47,036 nucleotides of DNA from Caldilineaceae bacterium bin5. Lineage in GTDB: Bacteria > Chloroflexota > Anaerolineae > Caldilineales > Caldilineaceae. The notes beneath the pieces were generated by a model that made no database searches, was not told the DNA's origin, and saw only the letters and a list, made by a program, of their open reading frames with translations. The stretch covers positions 1-47,036 of the forward strand of contig MPML01000035.1 in NCBI GenBank assembly GCA_002238445.1, in the 5' to 3' direction. Within the stretch, counting starts at the first letter, position 1. Every line of letters begins with the position of its first letter. Shown here in pieces: positions 15,384 to 25,433 of this stretch. The translations under genes and the position numbers were made by a program.

Positions 15384-17210
15384 ATGACCAGTCAAGCCAG
15401 AAAGATCCTTGTATGTGTGGCCTGGCCCTATGCCAACGGCGAAAAGCATATCGGACAGATTGCCGGCGCTTATCTGCCGCCGGATATCTTCGCACGGTAT
15501 CAGCGGATGGCGGGCAACGATGTATTGATGGTCAGCGGCTCCGACACGCACGGCACGCCTATCACTCTGCAGGCGGAAAAGGAGGGCATTCACGCAGCTG
15601 AGGTAGTGGATAAGTACCACGAAATGTTTGTAGAAGGCTGCGAGGCGATGGGCCTGACCTTCGACCTGTACACGCATACCGATACACAGAATCATTGGGA
15701 TATCACACAGCAGGTGTTCCGGCGCCACCTCGCGAATAAGTATATATATACTGAAGTACAGAAGCAGTGGTTTGATCCGGAGGCAGGGCGGTTTTTGGCT
15801 GACCGCTATGTGGAAGGCAGCTGCCCTTTCTGCGGCTTTGCTGAGGCCCGCGGCGACCAGTGTGACAACTGCGGACGCTTATATGATGCGCTGGAGCTGA
15901 CCAATACACGGTCCAAGCTGAGCGGCAGCACCGATTTGGAGGTACGGGAAACTGAGCATTTCTTCCTCGATCTGGGTGCCCTCAATGAGCCATTGCTGGA
16001 ATGGATCGGCAGCGAAAAAGAGCACTGGCGCAACAATGTTCTCAATTTTACGAAGGGTCAACTGAACCTTAAGGAGCTGCGCGGGAGGGCGATTACGCGT
16101 GACATCGATTGGGGCGTTGACATACCGGTTGAGGGCTACGAGAACAAGTGCATTTACGTTTGGTACGACGCGGTGCAGGGCTACTTGAGCGCGGCGATTG
16201 AATGGGCAGAATTGAGCGGCGGCCAGTGGCAGGATTGGTGGGATCGGGACAGGTCGCCGGATGCGCGCCACTATTATTTTATTGGTAAGGACAATATTCC
16301 CTTCCACACGCAAATCTGGCCCGGCATGATTATGGCCTATAACGATGAAACAGGAACGGGGAGCGAGGAAGCAGACATTTTCGAACTGTCTGAATCAGCC
16401 GCGCCATTGAAGACAGCGCGGCTGCACCTGCCATACGATGTCCCTGCCAACGAGTATCTCAACCTTGGGGGCTCTCAGTTCAGCACAAGTCGCGGCAATG
16501 TCATTGGCTTTAATACCGTTCTGGCGCAATTTCAAGCTGACGCGTGGCGGTATACGTTGACGGCAATGGCGCCGGAAAGCGCGGACACCGAGTTTACCTG
16601 GCCGGAATTCGTCGAGCTGGTCAACAACGAGTTGGTGGCCAACTGGGGGAATCTTGTCAACCGGGCGGTAGGGTTCGCATTCAGGCGTTTCGATGGCGCG
16701 GTTCCTCAACCCGGCCCGTTTGACGAGACGGATGAAGCCCTGCTGGAGGAGATTCGCGGTGGGTTCGAAAGCGTGGCGGCGCAGTACGAGGCGGTTAAGC
16801 TAAAGGGCGCTTTGCACGAGGCGCGGCGTTTGAGCCAGCGGGTGAACCAGTATCTGAACGAGAAGGAGCCTTGGCAGACCGTTAAGACCGATCCGCAGGC
16901 GGCAGCGACATCCGTGTACACGGCGTTGCAAGCAATTGACTGGCTGAAGTTGCTGTGGGCGCCGATTCTGCCCCACAGCAGCGAACGTTTACACCAGTAT
17001 CTGGGCTATACTGAGCCGCTGTTCGGGCAACTCGAAACGGCGCCAGTTGATGACGCCCGCGGTTCACATGTTGTGTTGCGCTACGACCATTCTGGGGCCA
17101 GCGGCGTCTGGCAGGCGCAGAAACTGCCGGCCGGCCAACTTTTGCGGAAGCCGGCTCCCCTGTTTGTCAAATTGGATCCCGATGTGGTGCTGGGTGAGGT
17201 AGACGGGTAA
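15384..17210 (+). CDS. metG: Methionine--tRNA ligase
   Basis: This 608-residue protein is a class I methionyl-tRNA synthetase that charges tRNA-Met in the cytoplasm. The HIGH-type motif is [19 protein letters not shown] with HIGQ at residues 22-25, so the last His is Gln. The KMSKS-type motif is FSTSRGN at 366-372, the form found in the archaeal/MetG1-like branch. The connective domain has one zinc knuckle with Cys147/Cys150 (CPFC) and Cys160/Cys163 (CDNC). The anticodon-binding helical domain follows ([22 protein letters not shown]). There is no long C-terminal dimerisation domain. AGAGG 7 nt before ATG 15384 supports the start. A dispersed repeat copy ends about 150 bp upstream. The GT39/DUF2142-like gene follows after 3 to 15 bp, so they are probably cotranscribed. 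Confidence 0.93.
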   Translation: MTSQARKILVCVAWPYANGEKHIGQIAGAYLPPDIFARYQRMAGNDVLMVSGSDTHGTPITLQAEKEGIHAAEVVDKYHEMFVEGCEAMGLTFDLYTHTDTQNHWDITQQVFRRHLANKYIYTEVQKQWFDPEAGRFLADRYVEGSCPFCGFAEARGDQCDNCGRLYDALELTNTRSKLSGSTDLEVRETEHFFLDLGALNEPLLEWIGSEKEHWRNNVLNFTKGQLNLKELRGRAITRDIDWGVDIPVEGYENKCIYVWYDAVQGYLSAAIEWAELSGGQWQDWWDRDRSPDARHYYFIGKDNIPFHTQIWPGMIMAYNDETGTGSEEADIFELSESAAPLKTARLHLPYDVPANEYLNLGGSQFSTSRGNVIGFNTVLAQFQADAWRYTLTAMAPESADTEFTWPEFVELVNNELVANWGNLVNRAVGFAFRRFDGAVPQPGPFDETDEALLEEIRGGFESVAAQYEAVKLKGALHEARRLSQRVNQYLNEKEPWQTVKTDPQAAATSVYTALQAIDWLKLLWAPILPHSSERLHQYLGYTEPLFGQLETAPVDDARGSHVVLRYDHSGASGVWQAQKLPAGQLLRKPAPLFVKLDPDVVLGEVDG

Positions 17211-17225
17211 CGCTTGAAAGGGCCT

Positions 17226-18818
17226 ATGCTCAGACCCATCAACGCAACTGCTTCCGCACTGCTCCTGATCCTGGTCGTCTATGCCGGCTTGGGCACACTC
17301 TTCGCGGTCACGACGCCGCCCTGGCAGAATCCAGACGAGCCGGCCCACTACAACTACATTGCTCATATTGCCGGTGAGAGACAGATTCCGGTGCTGCAGA
17401 TGGGCGACTATGACGAAGCCTATTTGCAGCGCTTGAAAGCGGAGAAATTCCCGCCTGATCTGTCGATCGCACCGGTCCGCTATGAGTCCCATCAGCCTCC
17501 TCTCTACTACCTGCTGGCCGCGCCGGTCTATTGGCTGAGCGGCGGTCAACTGCTGGCACTGCGGCTGTTCAGCGTTGTGCTGGGTGGAGGCGTGGTGCTG
17601 CTGATCTTCCTCTGCGCGCGCCTGGCCGTGCCCGGTTCGCCTCTCATTGCCTTGGGCGCGGCCGCCTTCGCAGCCTTTCTTCCTATGCACGCGGCGCTGA
17701 TGGCATCGGTCAACAACGACGCGCTGGCAGAACTGCTGATTGCGGCAGCGGTTCTGGGTCTGCTGCGGTGGCAACGGTCGGTGGCCGCGGCTGATGGTGG
17801 TGAAACACCGTTCCTTTTACTTGGGACGGGTGTCCTCATCGGTCTTGGCTTTCTCACAAAAGCTACTGCTTATATCCTACTGCCGATTGGGCTTCTCATT
17901 GTCTTCTTCGGACCTGCCGGACCGCAGGCTGGCCGCCTCTTGATGTCGAGAAAGCAGCTATTGCGATTCGCGCTGCTGCTGGGGCCTGCATTGCTTCTTG
18001 GCCTGCCGTGGTGGATTCGGAACAGCCTCGTTTACGGAAATCTGGATATCCTGGGTCTGACCTGGCACGATGCGGTTGTGACCGGGCAACCGACGGCTGG
18101 CGCCTGGATCGCCGAAAACGGTTGGGGGGCCTATTGGGAACGAGCCTGGACGTTCACCGGCAAGAGCTTTTGGGGCGTTTTCGGATGGCTAGGCGTATTC
18201 ATGGATGCCCGCGTGTATACGCTTTTCTTTATCCTGTCCATTATGGCAGCGGTGGGCGTGGTTGGCCGATGGCGAATGCAAGGGAGCGAGAAAGACACCC
18301 ATTGGACTTTCATCCTTTCGTCTCCGTGGATGACAATGTTGTTGCTTTGGGCGGCGGCGTTCGCTGCCTACATCTGGTACAACATAGGTTTCATCCAGCA
18401 CCAGGGCCGCTATCTCTTTCCTGCCCTGCCGGCGTGGAGCCTGCTCTTTGCTGTCGGTTGGTGGACAGTTCTGGAAAGGCGGGTGAGCATCACCGCCGGA
18501 GGTATCCTGCTAGCTGCGGGGGCCGTGTCCCTGATATTGCCATTGTTGGTGGACAGTTCTGCAGACAAGTGGACGCTGCTGCTGTTCGGTCTTGCCGGCA
18601 TCGGGCTGCTTCTGCACGGGCAACTTTCAGAACGCATTGAAAGGGTAGTCACAGGTATGGTCGCCGCAGAGAGGCATGGCGCCGGCCAAGGGGCATCTTC
18701 AAGGCTACGCGAAGTCGGCGTTTTGCGTACGATCCTGTTTACATGCCCGTATCTGGTAATGGTGGCTATAGACATAGCAATCCCGTTCCTGTATATTGTC
18801 CCTCAGTTAGGTTCGTAA
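17226..18818 (+). CDS. DUF2142/GT39-like multi-pass membrane protein (putative glycosyltransferase)
   Basis: This protein of about 530 residues has an N-terminal membrane helix (LLLILVVYAGLGTLFAV), a conserved extracytoplasmic loop with NPDEPAHYNYI and later SHQPPLYYLLAAPVYW, and about ten more hydrophobic segments. The acidic D-E pair and the H-Q-P-P-L-Y-Y pattern are typical of GT-C enzymes of the GT39/PMT_2 and DUF2142 kind, which move sugars from lipid carriers. I infer such a role; donor and acceptor are unknown. The frame is open from TTG 17214, only 3 nt after the metG stop; ATG 17226 has GAAAGGG close by but with short spacing, so the start is uncertain. The VanW-family gene follows after about 120 bp. 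Confidence 0.72.
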   Translation: MLRPINATASALLLILVVYAGLGTLFAVTTPPWQNPDEPAHYNYIAHIAGERQIPVLQMGDYDEAYLQRLKAEKFPPDLSIAPVRYESHQPPLYYLLAAPVYWLSGGQLLALRLFSVVLGGGVVLLIFLCARLAVPGSPLIALGAAAFAAFLPMHAALMASVNNDALAELLIAAAVLGLLRWQRSVAAADGGETPFLLLGTGVLIGLGFLTKATAYILLPIGLLIVFFGPAGPQAGRLLMSRKQLLRFALLLGPALLLGLPWWIRNSLVYGNLDILGLTWHDAVVTGQPTAGAWIAENGWGAYWERAWTFTGKSFWGVFGWLGVFMDARVYTLFFILSIMAAVGVVGRWRMQGSEKDTHWTFILSSPWMTMLLLWAAAFAAYIWYNIGFIQHQGRYLFPALPAWSLLFAVGWWTVLERRVSITAGGILLAAGAVSLILPLLVDSSADKWTLLLFGLAGIGLLLHGQLSERIERVVTGMVAAERHGAGQGASSRLREVGVLRTILFTCPYLVMVAIDIAIPFLYIVPQLGS

Positions 18819-18941
18819 ATTTGGGTTTCCAAACCGGACTTATGCAACGGCCCATTGATGGAGCCATTTGCGCGGGTCTTTTGAACAGGCGACTAGCTGG
18901 TGTTCGTACGGCCCCTATCTGATTCTTTTGCGAAGGATTTC

Positions 18942-20894
18942 ATGAGCTCAATTATTCCACTGCCCCCAGGCCGACAGCTCGCGACGAGGCCGGACATTCC
19001 AAACCGGAGTGCGACCCGAGGACGGCCTCCCAGAGGTGTCGAATACTTCCTGATATGGCTCTGCGTAGCGGTGGTGGCGGGTGCTGGGTTGTTCGCCGGC
19101 TGGCAGTTCTGGCATACCGACCGCATCTTTAGCGGCGTACGCGTAGCCGGCATACCTGTCGGCGGCGAAACGCGAGCGGCGGCCCTGTTGGTCCTGCATA
19201 AGGAGTTAACACCTTATCCGCTGGCGCCCGTTTTCCTGGAACACAGCCCCGAATCCGCCGGTGGCGGCGGCATTGCCGGCGCAACGGCCAGGCAGTGGGC
19301 CCTGGGCCCGGCGTTGTTGGCGCCTCAGGCAGACCTGGAGGCGGCGGCCAACGCCGCCTATCATGTTGGACGTCAGGGAGGTCTAATCGAGCGCATCAAC
19401 AGCCAGTGGCAGGCGTTCAATGGCAAGCAGACCGTGTGGCCCGAAGTCTTCATCAGCGAAGGCATTGTGCGGCAGGCCGTAGGTGACGCGGCGGTAGAGG
19501 TGCGGCGGCCAAGTCGACCGGCGATAGAGATTGGCGACCTCTCATTGCCACCTCAACCGGGTCTGGACGTGGATATCGCGGCGACGGCGCAACTGATTAT
19601 GGCCCTGGTGGAAAGCGGCCGATCGGGTACTGTACCTCTGCAGACGTATAGCACCGCAGTTCCCCAGAGTGCCGCAACGGATTCGACACAGGGTTCGGCG
19701 GGCGCCAGTGCGTCCGCTACTTCGGGGGGGCCGGAAGTATCCGGCGGCCTCGCGCCGGCGCAGCCGGTGGTTTTGCAGCATCGGCCGTCGGGGACTGCTT
19801 TTGCACTGGACGGGGCAATGTTGCAGAGAATCATGCCCGGGGGCGATCCAAGCTTTCTCAATGAAGAGGCCTTGCGTTACATCGTCGAGGGCTGGGCAAG
19901 CCAGGTATCCTATCCTGCCCAGGATGCCCGTCTGCGTTTTGACGATGCAACTTCCTCGTTAACAGTGCTGCAACAGAGCCGACCGGGCCAGCGCCTGAGT
20001 GTCGATTTGACGATCGAGGCAGTGCGCCAGGCGCTGGCTACTGAACAACGTACAGGACCGTTGCCGATCATATCGATCCCGCCTGGAGTTGACTCGGGCC
20101 GGCTGAACGAATTGGGCATAAGGGAACTGGTCGCCAGCGGCTCCACCTATTTTAAGGGAAGCAGCAACACGCGCGTTTACAACATCGAGGTGGCCGCAGA
20201 GAAACTGATCGGTGTGGTCGTGCCCCCAGGCGAGGTGTTCAGCTTCAATTCCTCGATTGAGGCGGTGAGCGGGGCCAACGGTTTTGAAGACTCGGCAATC
20301 ATCTGGGGGGATCGAACGGCAGTTGGCGTAGGGGGCGGCGTCTGCCAGGTGAGCACCACTGTTTTCAGGGCGGCGCTGGAAGGGGGATTCCCATTTCTAG
20401 AGCGCCATAATCACGGCTACGTGGTCAGTTGGTATGGTGAGCCCGGTTTTGACGCGACTATTTATACGCCGTATGTGGATCTCCGATTCCTCAACGACAC
20501 AGACGCGCATCTGCTGGTCCAGCCGGTTGTGGACAGCGTAGAGGGCGTCCTCACCTTCCGTTTTTACGGCACAAAGCCGGACAGGGAGGTGGAAATTAGT
20601 AAGGCGGAATACAAGGATATTAAACAGCCCGGCGAACCGATCTATCAGGTAGACGCCTCCCTGGATGCCGGCCAGGTCAAGCAGGTTGAGTGGGCCAAAG
20701 AGGGCATGACCGCGACCGTCATCCGCAAGGTTACTGAGAATGGCAGGACCCGGGAGGACCCGATCGTATCGATCTATCGACCCTGGAATGCCATGTACCT
20801 GTACGGTCCGGGGACGGTCATTCCCGGGGTAACCGATGTGGAGGAGCCGACTCCGGCGCCGACAGGTGAAGTAAACGCGAGCGGCGACAGCTGA
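18942..20894 (+). CDS. VanW family protein with membrane anchor
   Basis: This 650-residue protein has one N-terminal membrane helix near residues 37-60 (YFLIWLCVAVVAGAGLFAGW), then an extracytoplasmic region with putative peptidoglycan-binding-4 (YoaR-type) segments, and a VanW domain from about residue 420 to 550. VanW marks are PPGEVFSFNSS, GVGGGVCQVSTTVFRAAL (about 460-477) and HNHGYVVSWYG. The stretch SGASASATSGGPEVSGG is a low-complexity linker, and the last 25 residues (VEEPTPAPTGEVNASGDS) are a Pro/Thr-rich tail. The role of VanW domains is unknown; they are cell-envelope proteins. ATG 18942 is favoured by AAGGA 5 nt upstream; the frame is open from GTG 18900. Confidence 0.88.
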   Translation: MSSIIPLPPGRQLATRPDIPNRSATRGRPPRGVEYFLIWLCVAVVAGAGLFAGWQFWHTDRIFSGVRVAGIPVGGETRAAALLVLHKELTPYPLAPVFLEHSPESAGGGGIAGATARQWALGPALLAPQADLEAAANAAYHVGRQGGLIERINSQWQAFNGKQTVWPEVFISEGIVRQAVGDAAVEVRRPSRPAIEIGDLSLPPQPGLDVDIAATAQLIMALVESGRSGTVPLQTYSTAVPQSAATDSTQGSAGASASATSGGPEVSGGLAPAQPVVLQHRPSGTAFALDGAMLQRIMPGGDPSFLNEEALRYIVEGWASQVSYPAQDARLRFDDATSSLTVLQQSRPGQRLSVDLTIEAVRQALATEQRTGPLPIISIPPGVDSGRLNELGIRELVASGSTYFKGSSNTRVYNIEVAAEKLIGVVVPPGEVFSFNSSIEAVSGANGFEDSAIIWGDRTAVGVGGGVCQVSTTVFRAALEGGFPFLERHNHGYVVSWYGEPGFDATIYTPYVDLRFLNDTDAHLLVQPVVDSVEGVLTFRFYGTKPDREVEISKAEYKDIKQPGEPIYQVDASLDAGQVKQVEWAKEGMTATVIRKVTENGRTREDPIVSIYRPWNAMYLYGPGTVIPGVTDVEEPTPAPTGEVNASGDS

Positions 20895-21060
20895 GGGTAC
20901 AGGCGGATAGTCGGCCTGATCTTCGGTAGGAGTGGGATGTCATCTGCATAGCTGATGCGGCGGCTTGGCGCATGTGGATGCAGATACCGGTCCTCGGAAT
21001 GGACGACCATATTACTTTTCCCGTTGAACGCCGCGACTCTTCTGTTGTACACAGTTCCCA

Positions 21061-21879
21061 ATGCTCTTGACTATCGACATCGGCAACAGCAGTATCGTCA
21101 TCGCCGCCTTCGGTGAAGGCGATGCGCCGGTTGCCAGTTGGCGACTGCGCACTGACCGCCAAGGCCGAGCGGAGGCGTACCGGCGCGCGGTTTGCCAACA
21201 TTGGCAACAGAGTGGGTTCGGGGGGGGTGACTTTGAAGCCGTTGCTCTGTGCAGCGTGGTAGCGCCGCTGACGGAACAGTGGAGCGGTTTGTTGGCGGAG
21301 ATGCTGGACTGCGAGCCGCTGGTGCTTCACCCGCGCATGACTCTGGGTGTGACGCTCGACGTGAGGAGCCCGGAAAAGGTAGGGATGGACCGGTTGGCCG
21401 GCGCCGCGGCCGTGTGGGAGCGTACCAAGGGCGCTGCCGTTGCCGTTGACTTCGGCACGGCGACGACATTCAATGTTGTTGATGCGCAAGGGCGGTTTCG
21501 CGGCGGCGCGATCGCGCCAGGGCTTGGTACAGCAGCCGATTCGCTGGCAGAAAATGCTCCTGCTCTGCTTAGACTGAACAGTGCGACTGAGGAGTCTTCG
21601 CCAGAATTCGAGCTTATTCCGCCGTCATCGGCAATCGGCCGGGATACGAATGAGGCGCTCAGATCGGGACTCGTTCTAGGCTACACTGGGTTGGTGGAAG
21701 GTCTCCTCGCCCGAATCCGTTCAGAACTCGAGACGCCGGTCAGCGTGATTGCCACCGGCGGACTTGGACACATCATTACCCCTTTGACGAGCTCCATAGA
21801 TTCCTACGACCCCTGGCTGACTCTTTCAGGTATTCGCACGGTATACCGGCTCAATGCCAACAAAGAGCGTCGGAAGTAG
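21061..21879 (+). CDS. coaX: Type III pantothenate kinase
   Basis: This 272-residue protein is a CoaX-type pantothenate kinase, which makes 4'-phosphopantothenate in the first step of coenzyme A synthesis. The phosphate-binding start MLLTIDIGNSSIVIA has the catalytic Asp and DIGNS motif (about 5-10). The mid-protein GMDRLAGAAAVWE and VDFGTATTFNVVDAQG, then GGAIAPGL, are the standard ASKHA-fold signatures. The tail has VIATGGLGHIITPLT. The length is usual for the family. No clear RBS precedes ATG 21061. It is the last plus-strand gene before the convergent glycan cluster, whose final stop is only 8 bp away. Confidence 0.93.
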   Translation: MLLTIDIGNSSIVIAAFGEGDAPVASWRLRTDRQGRAEAYRRAVCQHWQQSGFGGGDFEAVALCSVVAPLTEQWSGLLAEMLDCEPLVLHPRMTLGVTLDVRSPEKVGMDRLAGAAAVWERTKGAAVAVDFGTATTFNVVDAQGRFRGGAIAPGLGTAADSLAENAPALLRLNSATEESSPEFELIPPSSAIGRDTNEALRSGLVLGYTGLVEGLLARIRSELETPVSVIATGGLGHIITPLTSSIDSYDPWLTLSGIRTVYRLNANKERRK

Positions 21880-21886
21880 CCTTCTC

Positions 21887-23038
21887 TCAAACGTCCCTTT
21901 TCCCTCCCAGCAGTTCCCGGTAAGCATGGAGAGTAGCTGCGGCAGTCGCCTGCCAGCTGAAGCGGCTTGCTTGCGCAAGGCCTTGCTCTCTGCGTCGAGC
22001 ACGCTGCGGCTCGTCCTCAAGCAGTTCGGCGATGGCGTCCGTTATTTCGGCGACCGCATGTGGATTGAACAGGCGGGCGGCATCGCCGGAAAGCTCGGTC
22101 AGACTGGCTGCATTGGAACAGGCTACAGGCGTCCCGCAGGCCATCGCCTCCAACACCGGCAAGCCGAAGCCTTCATACAGGCTGGGGAAGACGAACATGG
22201 TTGCGGCGCTGTAGAGGGCGGGCAGGTCTGCTTCGTTCACGGGGCCGAGGAAACGCACGGCGTCGCCAAGTTGATGGTGCTCGGCCCGCTGTCTGGGCTG
22301 GGGATAACGCTCATCCCAGGCGCCGGCGATGACGAGAGGCGGCACGTTGCGGGCGGACAGCTGTGCGTACGCATCGATCAGGGTCGGCAGATTCTTGTGC
22401 GGCTTATTAATGCCAACGTAGAGGATAAAGCTGGCAGGTAGACCATACTTGTCACGCGTGCGTTGAGCCTCGGCATTCGACTGGGGCCGAAAGTGGGCAC
22501 CTGCGGCTAACGGTGTGACGCTAACGCGAGATGAAGGGACGCGAAAGTTGCGGGTGAGATCGCTGCGTGCGGCTTCGGAAATAGTGAAGACGCGGCTGGC
22601 GGCGCGCAGGGCGAGGGTTGTAGCCAGGCGATAGAACAGCCTTCCCTTCAACGGTACCATGTGGGGATATCGGAGAGGGATAATGTCGTAAAAGGTTAGA
22701 ACTGTTGGCAGGCCGGTGTGGTAAGGCATGACAAAGTAGGGGCTGTGATAGAGGGTTGGGCTGCCGGACTGCAGCCGCTTGAGCAGAAGTGGGATGCGCC
22801 ATTGCTGCGCGAGGCTGAATGGGGAGCTGGATGCGGCTACTGTCCGAGGCAGGGCCCCGTCCACTGCACCTGAATGGAGGGCGCCCGATGTCGCATTGGC
22901 GGCGGGGGTCGAGAGTAGGGTCAACTGTTCATCGGCGGAGAGCAGGGGCGCCAGTGCTGCTGTCAGATTACGCACGTAGCGGCCGATGCCGGGAAACTGG
23001 TCGATGGCGGTGCGGGCGTCGAAGATGAAGTGACTCAT
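21887..23038 (-). CDS. GT4 family glycosyltransferase
   Basis: This 383-residue GT-B enzyme begins FIFDARTAIDQFPGIGRYVRNL, the N-terminal glycine-rich acceptor-side loop of the MtfB/WbaZ-like mannosyltransferase branch of GT4. The donor-side EX7E motif is YEGFGLPVLEAMACGTPV near residue 288, followed by SLTELSGDAARLFNP. It presumably adds a nucleotide-activated sugar to a growing lipid-linked glycan on the cytoplasmic side. The specific sugar cannot be read. It is the last gene of the minus-strand cluster and converges on coaX. No good RBS is seen before ATG 23038. Confidence 0.87.
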   Translation of the reverse strand: MSHFIFDARTAIDQFPGIGRYVRNLTAALAPLLSADEQLTLLSTPAANATSGALHSGAVDGALPRTVAASSSPFSLAQQWRIPLLLKRLQSGSPTLYHSPYFVMPYHTGLPTVLTFYDIIPLRYPHMVPLKGRLFYRLATTLALRAASRVFTISEAARSDLTRNFRVPSSRVSVTPLAAGAHFRPQSNAEAQRTRDKYGLPASFILYVGINKPHKNLPTLIDAYAQLSARNVPPLVIAGAWDERYPQPRQRAEHHQLGDAVRFLGPVNEADLPALYSAATMFVFPSLYEGFGLPVLEAMACGTPVACSNAASLTELSGDAARLFNPHAVAEITDAIAELLEDEPQRARRREQGLAQASRFSWQATAAATLHAYRELLGGKRDV

Positions 23039-23085
23039 CGGTCAGCAGGTAGGGCGTGAAGAGGAGCAAGCGGAAAGAGGCGCTT

Positions 23086-24228
23086 TCACGGCCGGCTGCT
23101 CGCTGCGCCCTGGATCGCTTCCTGATAGAGAGAAATTGTGTTCCGAACCATGGCCTCGATCGAGAACTCCTTCTGCACTCGCTTACGGCCCTGGGAACCC
23201 ATCTGCGTGCGTAACGCCGGATCAGCAAGGAGCCTATTGATTGCTGCGGCCAGTGCCTGTGGGTCGTTGGGGGGCACGACCAGACCTGTTTCGCCGTTGC
23301 GGTTGACGTAGGATGTGCCTGTGCCCAGTTCTGTGCAGACCACCGGCATGGCGCAGGCCATTGCCTCGAGCTGGACGATGCCCAAGGCTTCGGCGCGGTT
23401 GGTGGAGGGCAATACAAAGAGATCGCTGGCATAGCGTGCGGCGAGGCTCTCCTCGTCAGTGCAGTTGCCAAGGAAGGACATTTTTTCAGTCAATCCCTCT
23501 GCCCGCGCCAGGTTTTGCCACGACTCCTGCATTGGACCGGTCCCGATGATGAGGAGGTGGGCGTCGATACGGTGCATCGCACGGATCAGTACGTCGACTC
23601 CTTTGTAATGACGCAGGCGGCCGATGAAGAGGAGCAGAGGTCTGCCCGGGAAGCGGTTGCGCAGCTCTTGTGCATCGGCCTGCACTTGGTCCGAAACACC
23701 AACATATCGATCCAGCTCGATGCCGTAGTGGATTACGCGGCACTTTGCGCGCACGCTGCGCAGAAATGGAGATGATTCCACGTACGCTGGGCTGGCTGCG
23801 GCGACCAGCGCGGCGCGTTGCAAGACTTTCCGCAGCAGTGGCGCATAGATCTTTCCTGTCCGCCGCTGACGGACGATGTCGCTGTGGTATGAGATCACGG
23901 CCGGTCTGCCGCGTCCGAACAGCAGCTGTGCCAGCTCCGCTGGCGGGTAGGGCGCGTGGAGATGGACGATGTCGGCAGCCGCAGCCTGGCGGCGCACCTC
24001 CGCAAAGAATGGGAGGCTGATTGGGGTGGACAAGAGGAGGGCCTGCCTGCCGGTCTTGGTCACTGGAACGTCGTCGATGGTCTCGTGCAGTGTAGCGGGC
24101 CCGGTATTGGTTACGAGCACGCGGGCGTCGACGCCTTCGGCACGCAACCCTTGGGACAGAAGGCGAATGTGGTTTTCGATCCCGCCTATGACGGGATAAT
24201 AGTCTTTGTACAGCAGCAATACTTTCAT
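23086..24228 (-). CDS. GT4 family glycosyltransferase
   Basis: This 380-residue GT-B enzyme starts MKVLLLYKDYYPVIGGIENHI, the loop typical of PimB/WcaL-like GT4 enzymes, with VHLHAPYPPAELA and VISYHSDIVRQ later in the N-domain. The C-domain has LLFIGRLRHYKGVDVLIRA (donor base region), and the EX7E motif is AEALGIVQLEAMACAMPVV near residue 278. VVPPNDPQALA and an EFSIEAM tail complete it. The Tyr-Glu-Gly of neighbours is replaced by Arg-Ala-Glu, which puts it in a different sub-branch from the gene at 21887. It sits 47 bp upstream of that gene and 44 bp downstream of the next one. Confidence 0.87.
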   Translation of the reverse strand: MKVLLLYKDYYPVIGGIENHIRLLSQGLRAEGVDARVLVTNTGPATLHETIDDVPVTKTGRQALLLSTPISLPFFAEVRRQAAAADIVHLHAPYPPAELAQLLFGRGRPAVISYHSDIVRQRRTGKIYAPLLRKVLQRAALVAAASPAYVESSPFLRSVRAKCRVIHYGIELDRYVGVSDQVQADAQELRNRFPGRPLLLFIGRLRHYKGVDVLIRAMHRIDAHLLIIGTGPMQESWQNLARAEGLTEKMSFLGNCTDEESLAARYASDLFVLPSTNRAEALGIVQLEAMACAMPVVCTELGTGTSYVNRNGETGLVVPPNDPQALAAAINRLLADPALRTQMGSQGRKRVQKEFSIEAMVRNTISLYQEAIQGAASSRP

Positions 24229-24272
24229 GGGCCGATTCGCCGGCGCGGTTTGATCAGCGTGCAGAAACTGCG

Positions 24273-25433
24273 CTAACCACGACCAACCAGATCCTGATAA
24301 TGTATTTCCAGTTGGGCTACAGTGTGTTCGATTCGGAAGCGGCTGTCAACGCGTTGCCTTCCTGCCCGCCCCATGCTCTGGCAGAGTACCCGATCCCGCA
24401 GCAGGCGTAAGACGGATGCAGCCAGCGCAGTCGTGTCGCTGGGAGCGACGAGAAGGCCGGTTTCGTTGTGGGTTACGATTTCCGGCAGAGCGCCGTGCGA
24501 AAAGGAGACGACGGGCTTACTCATTGCCATCGCCTCGGTGTTGACAAGACCGAATGGCTCGGGTGCGCCGGGATGCACAAAAATGTCCATGGCCGCCAGG
24601 GCCGGCCGCACATCGGCCAGCTGGCCGGTCCAATGCACGCGATCGTCCAGGCCGAGCTGGGTGCACAGCGCCTTGAGGCTGGCTTCGTAGTTGTCATTCA
24701 CTTGGAACGGGTCACCACCGACAACGAGGAAGCGGCAGTCCGGCGCGGAGGCGGCGAGTTCGCCCGCCATTTGCAGAAAGGTGTGCTGGCCTTTCCAGGG
24801 GCGGGCTCTGCCTACCATGCCAACGATGGGGGCATCGGGCGGGAAGCCGGCGGCGCTGCAGATAGAGGCTCTATTGCCGGCGGCGACGCGGGCGGGGTCG
24901 AATCGGGACAGGTCGATGCCGTTGTGGAGAACGGAATGTTTGGCGGAGTTGGGCAAGTGCCGTGCGACGGCGTGTGAATTGGTCAGCACGAGGGCGGCCA
25001 TGCGGCTCAAGATGAATTTGCCCAGGCGGTCGGGCCATTTTGGGGCGGGCTCCGCCTCGGACAGCCAGAAATCGCGCATATGCCACACGAGGGGGCGTGA
25101 GGAGAGTCTGGCAGCCAGTGCCGCGTAGGCTGTGGCGCGCACGGTATTGCTGTGGATGAGGGCGGCGTTGAGGTTGCGGGCGGTTTTCGAAATGGAAGAG
25201 GACACTTGCCACCAGTCGAGCAGGCTGCGGGAGGAGCCGCGCAGCCGGGGCAAGTCGAGTGTACGAACGGGAATGTCTGCTCGGGCGGCTTCTTCGGCCA
25301 GCTTGCCGGGTGGGGCGATGAGGTGCGGTTGCCAGCGGCTGTGGTCGAGGAAGGTCATGAGGAGGAGCAGGCTTTGTTCGGCGCCGCCGAGGTTATTTGC
25401 GTGATCGACGTAAAGTATTGGTCGGGGAGTCAT
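24273..25433 (-). CDS. GT4 family glycosyltransferase
   Basis: This 386-residue GT-B enzyme starts ILYVDHANNLGGAEQSLLLL, with the G-G-A-E loop. It has LIHSNTVRATAYAALAARL and LVWHMRDFW in the N-domain. The C-domain reads IVGMVGRARPWKGQHTFLQMA, with a Trp-Lys-Gly-Gln variant, and the EX7E motif is PEPFGLVNTEAMAMSKPVV near residue 291. Its ATG overlaps the stop of the upstream glycosyltransferase gene by 4 bp (ATGA), which indicates translational coupling. Sugar and acceptor are unknown. Confidence 0.88.
   Translation of the reverse strand: MTPRPILYVDHANNLGGAEQSLLLLMTFLDHSRWQPHLIAPPGKLAEEAARADIPVRTLDLPRLRGSSRSLLDWWQVSSSISKTARNLNAALIHSNTVRATAYAALAARLSSRPLVWHMRDFWLSEAEPAPKWPDRLGKFILSRMAALVLTNSHAVARHLPNSAKHSVLHNGIDLSRFDPARVAAGNRASICSAAGFPPDAPIVGMVGRARPWKGQHTFLQMAGELAASAPDCRFLVVGGDPFQVNDNYEASLKALCTQLGLDDRVHWTGQLADVRPALAAMDIFVHPGAPEPFGLVNTEAMAMSKPVVSFSHGALPEIVTHNETGLLVAPSDTTALAASVLRLLRDRVLCQSMGRAGRQRVDSRFRIEHTVAQLEIHYQDLVGRG

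Noticed and set aside
15738..15750. TATATATATA run
   Set aside because: It lies inside metG and encodes Lys-Tyr-Ile-Tyr in the normal frame; a promoter or origin role is not needed to explain it.
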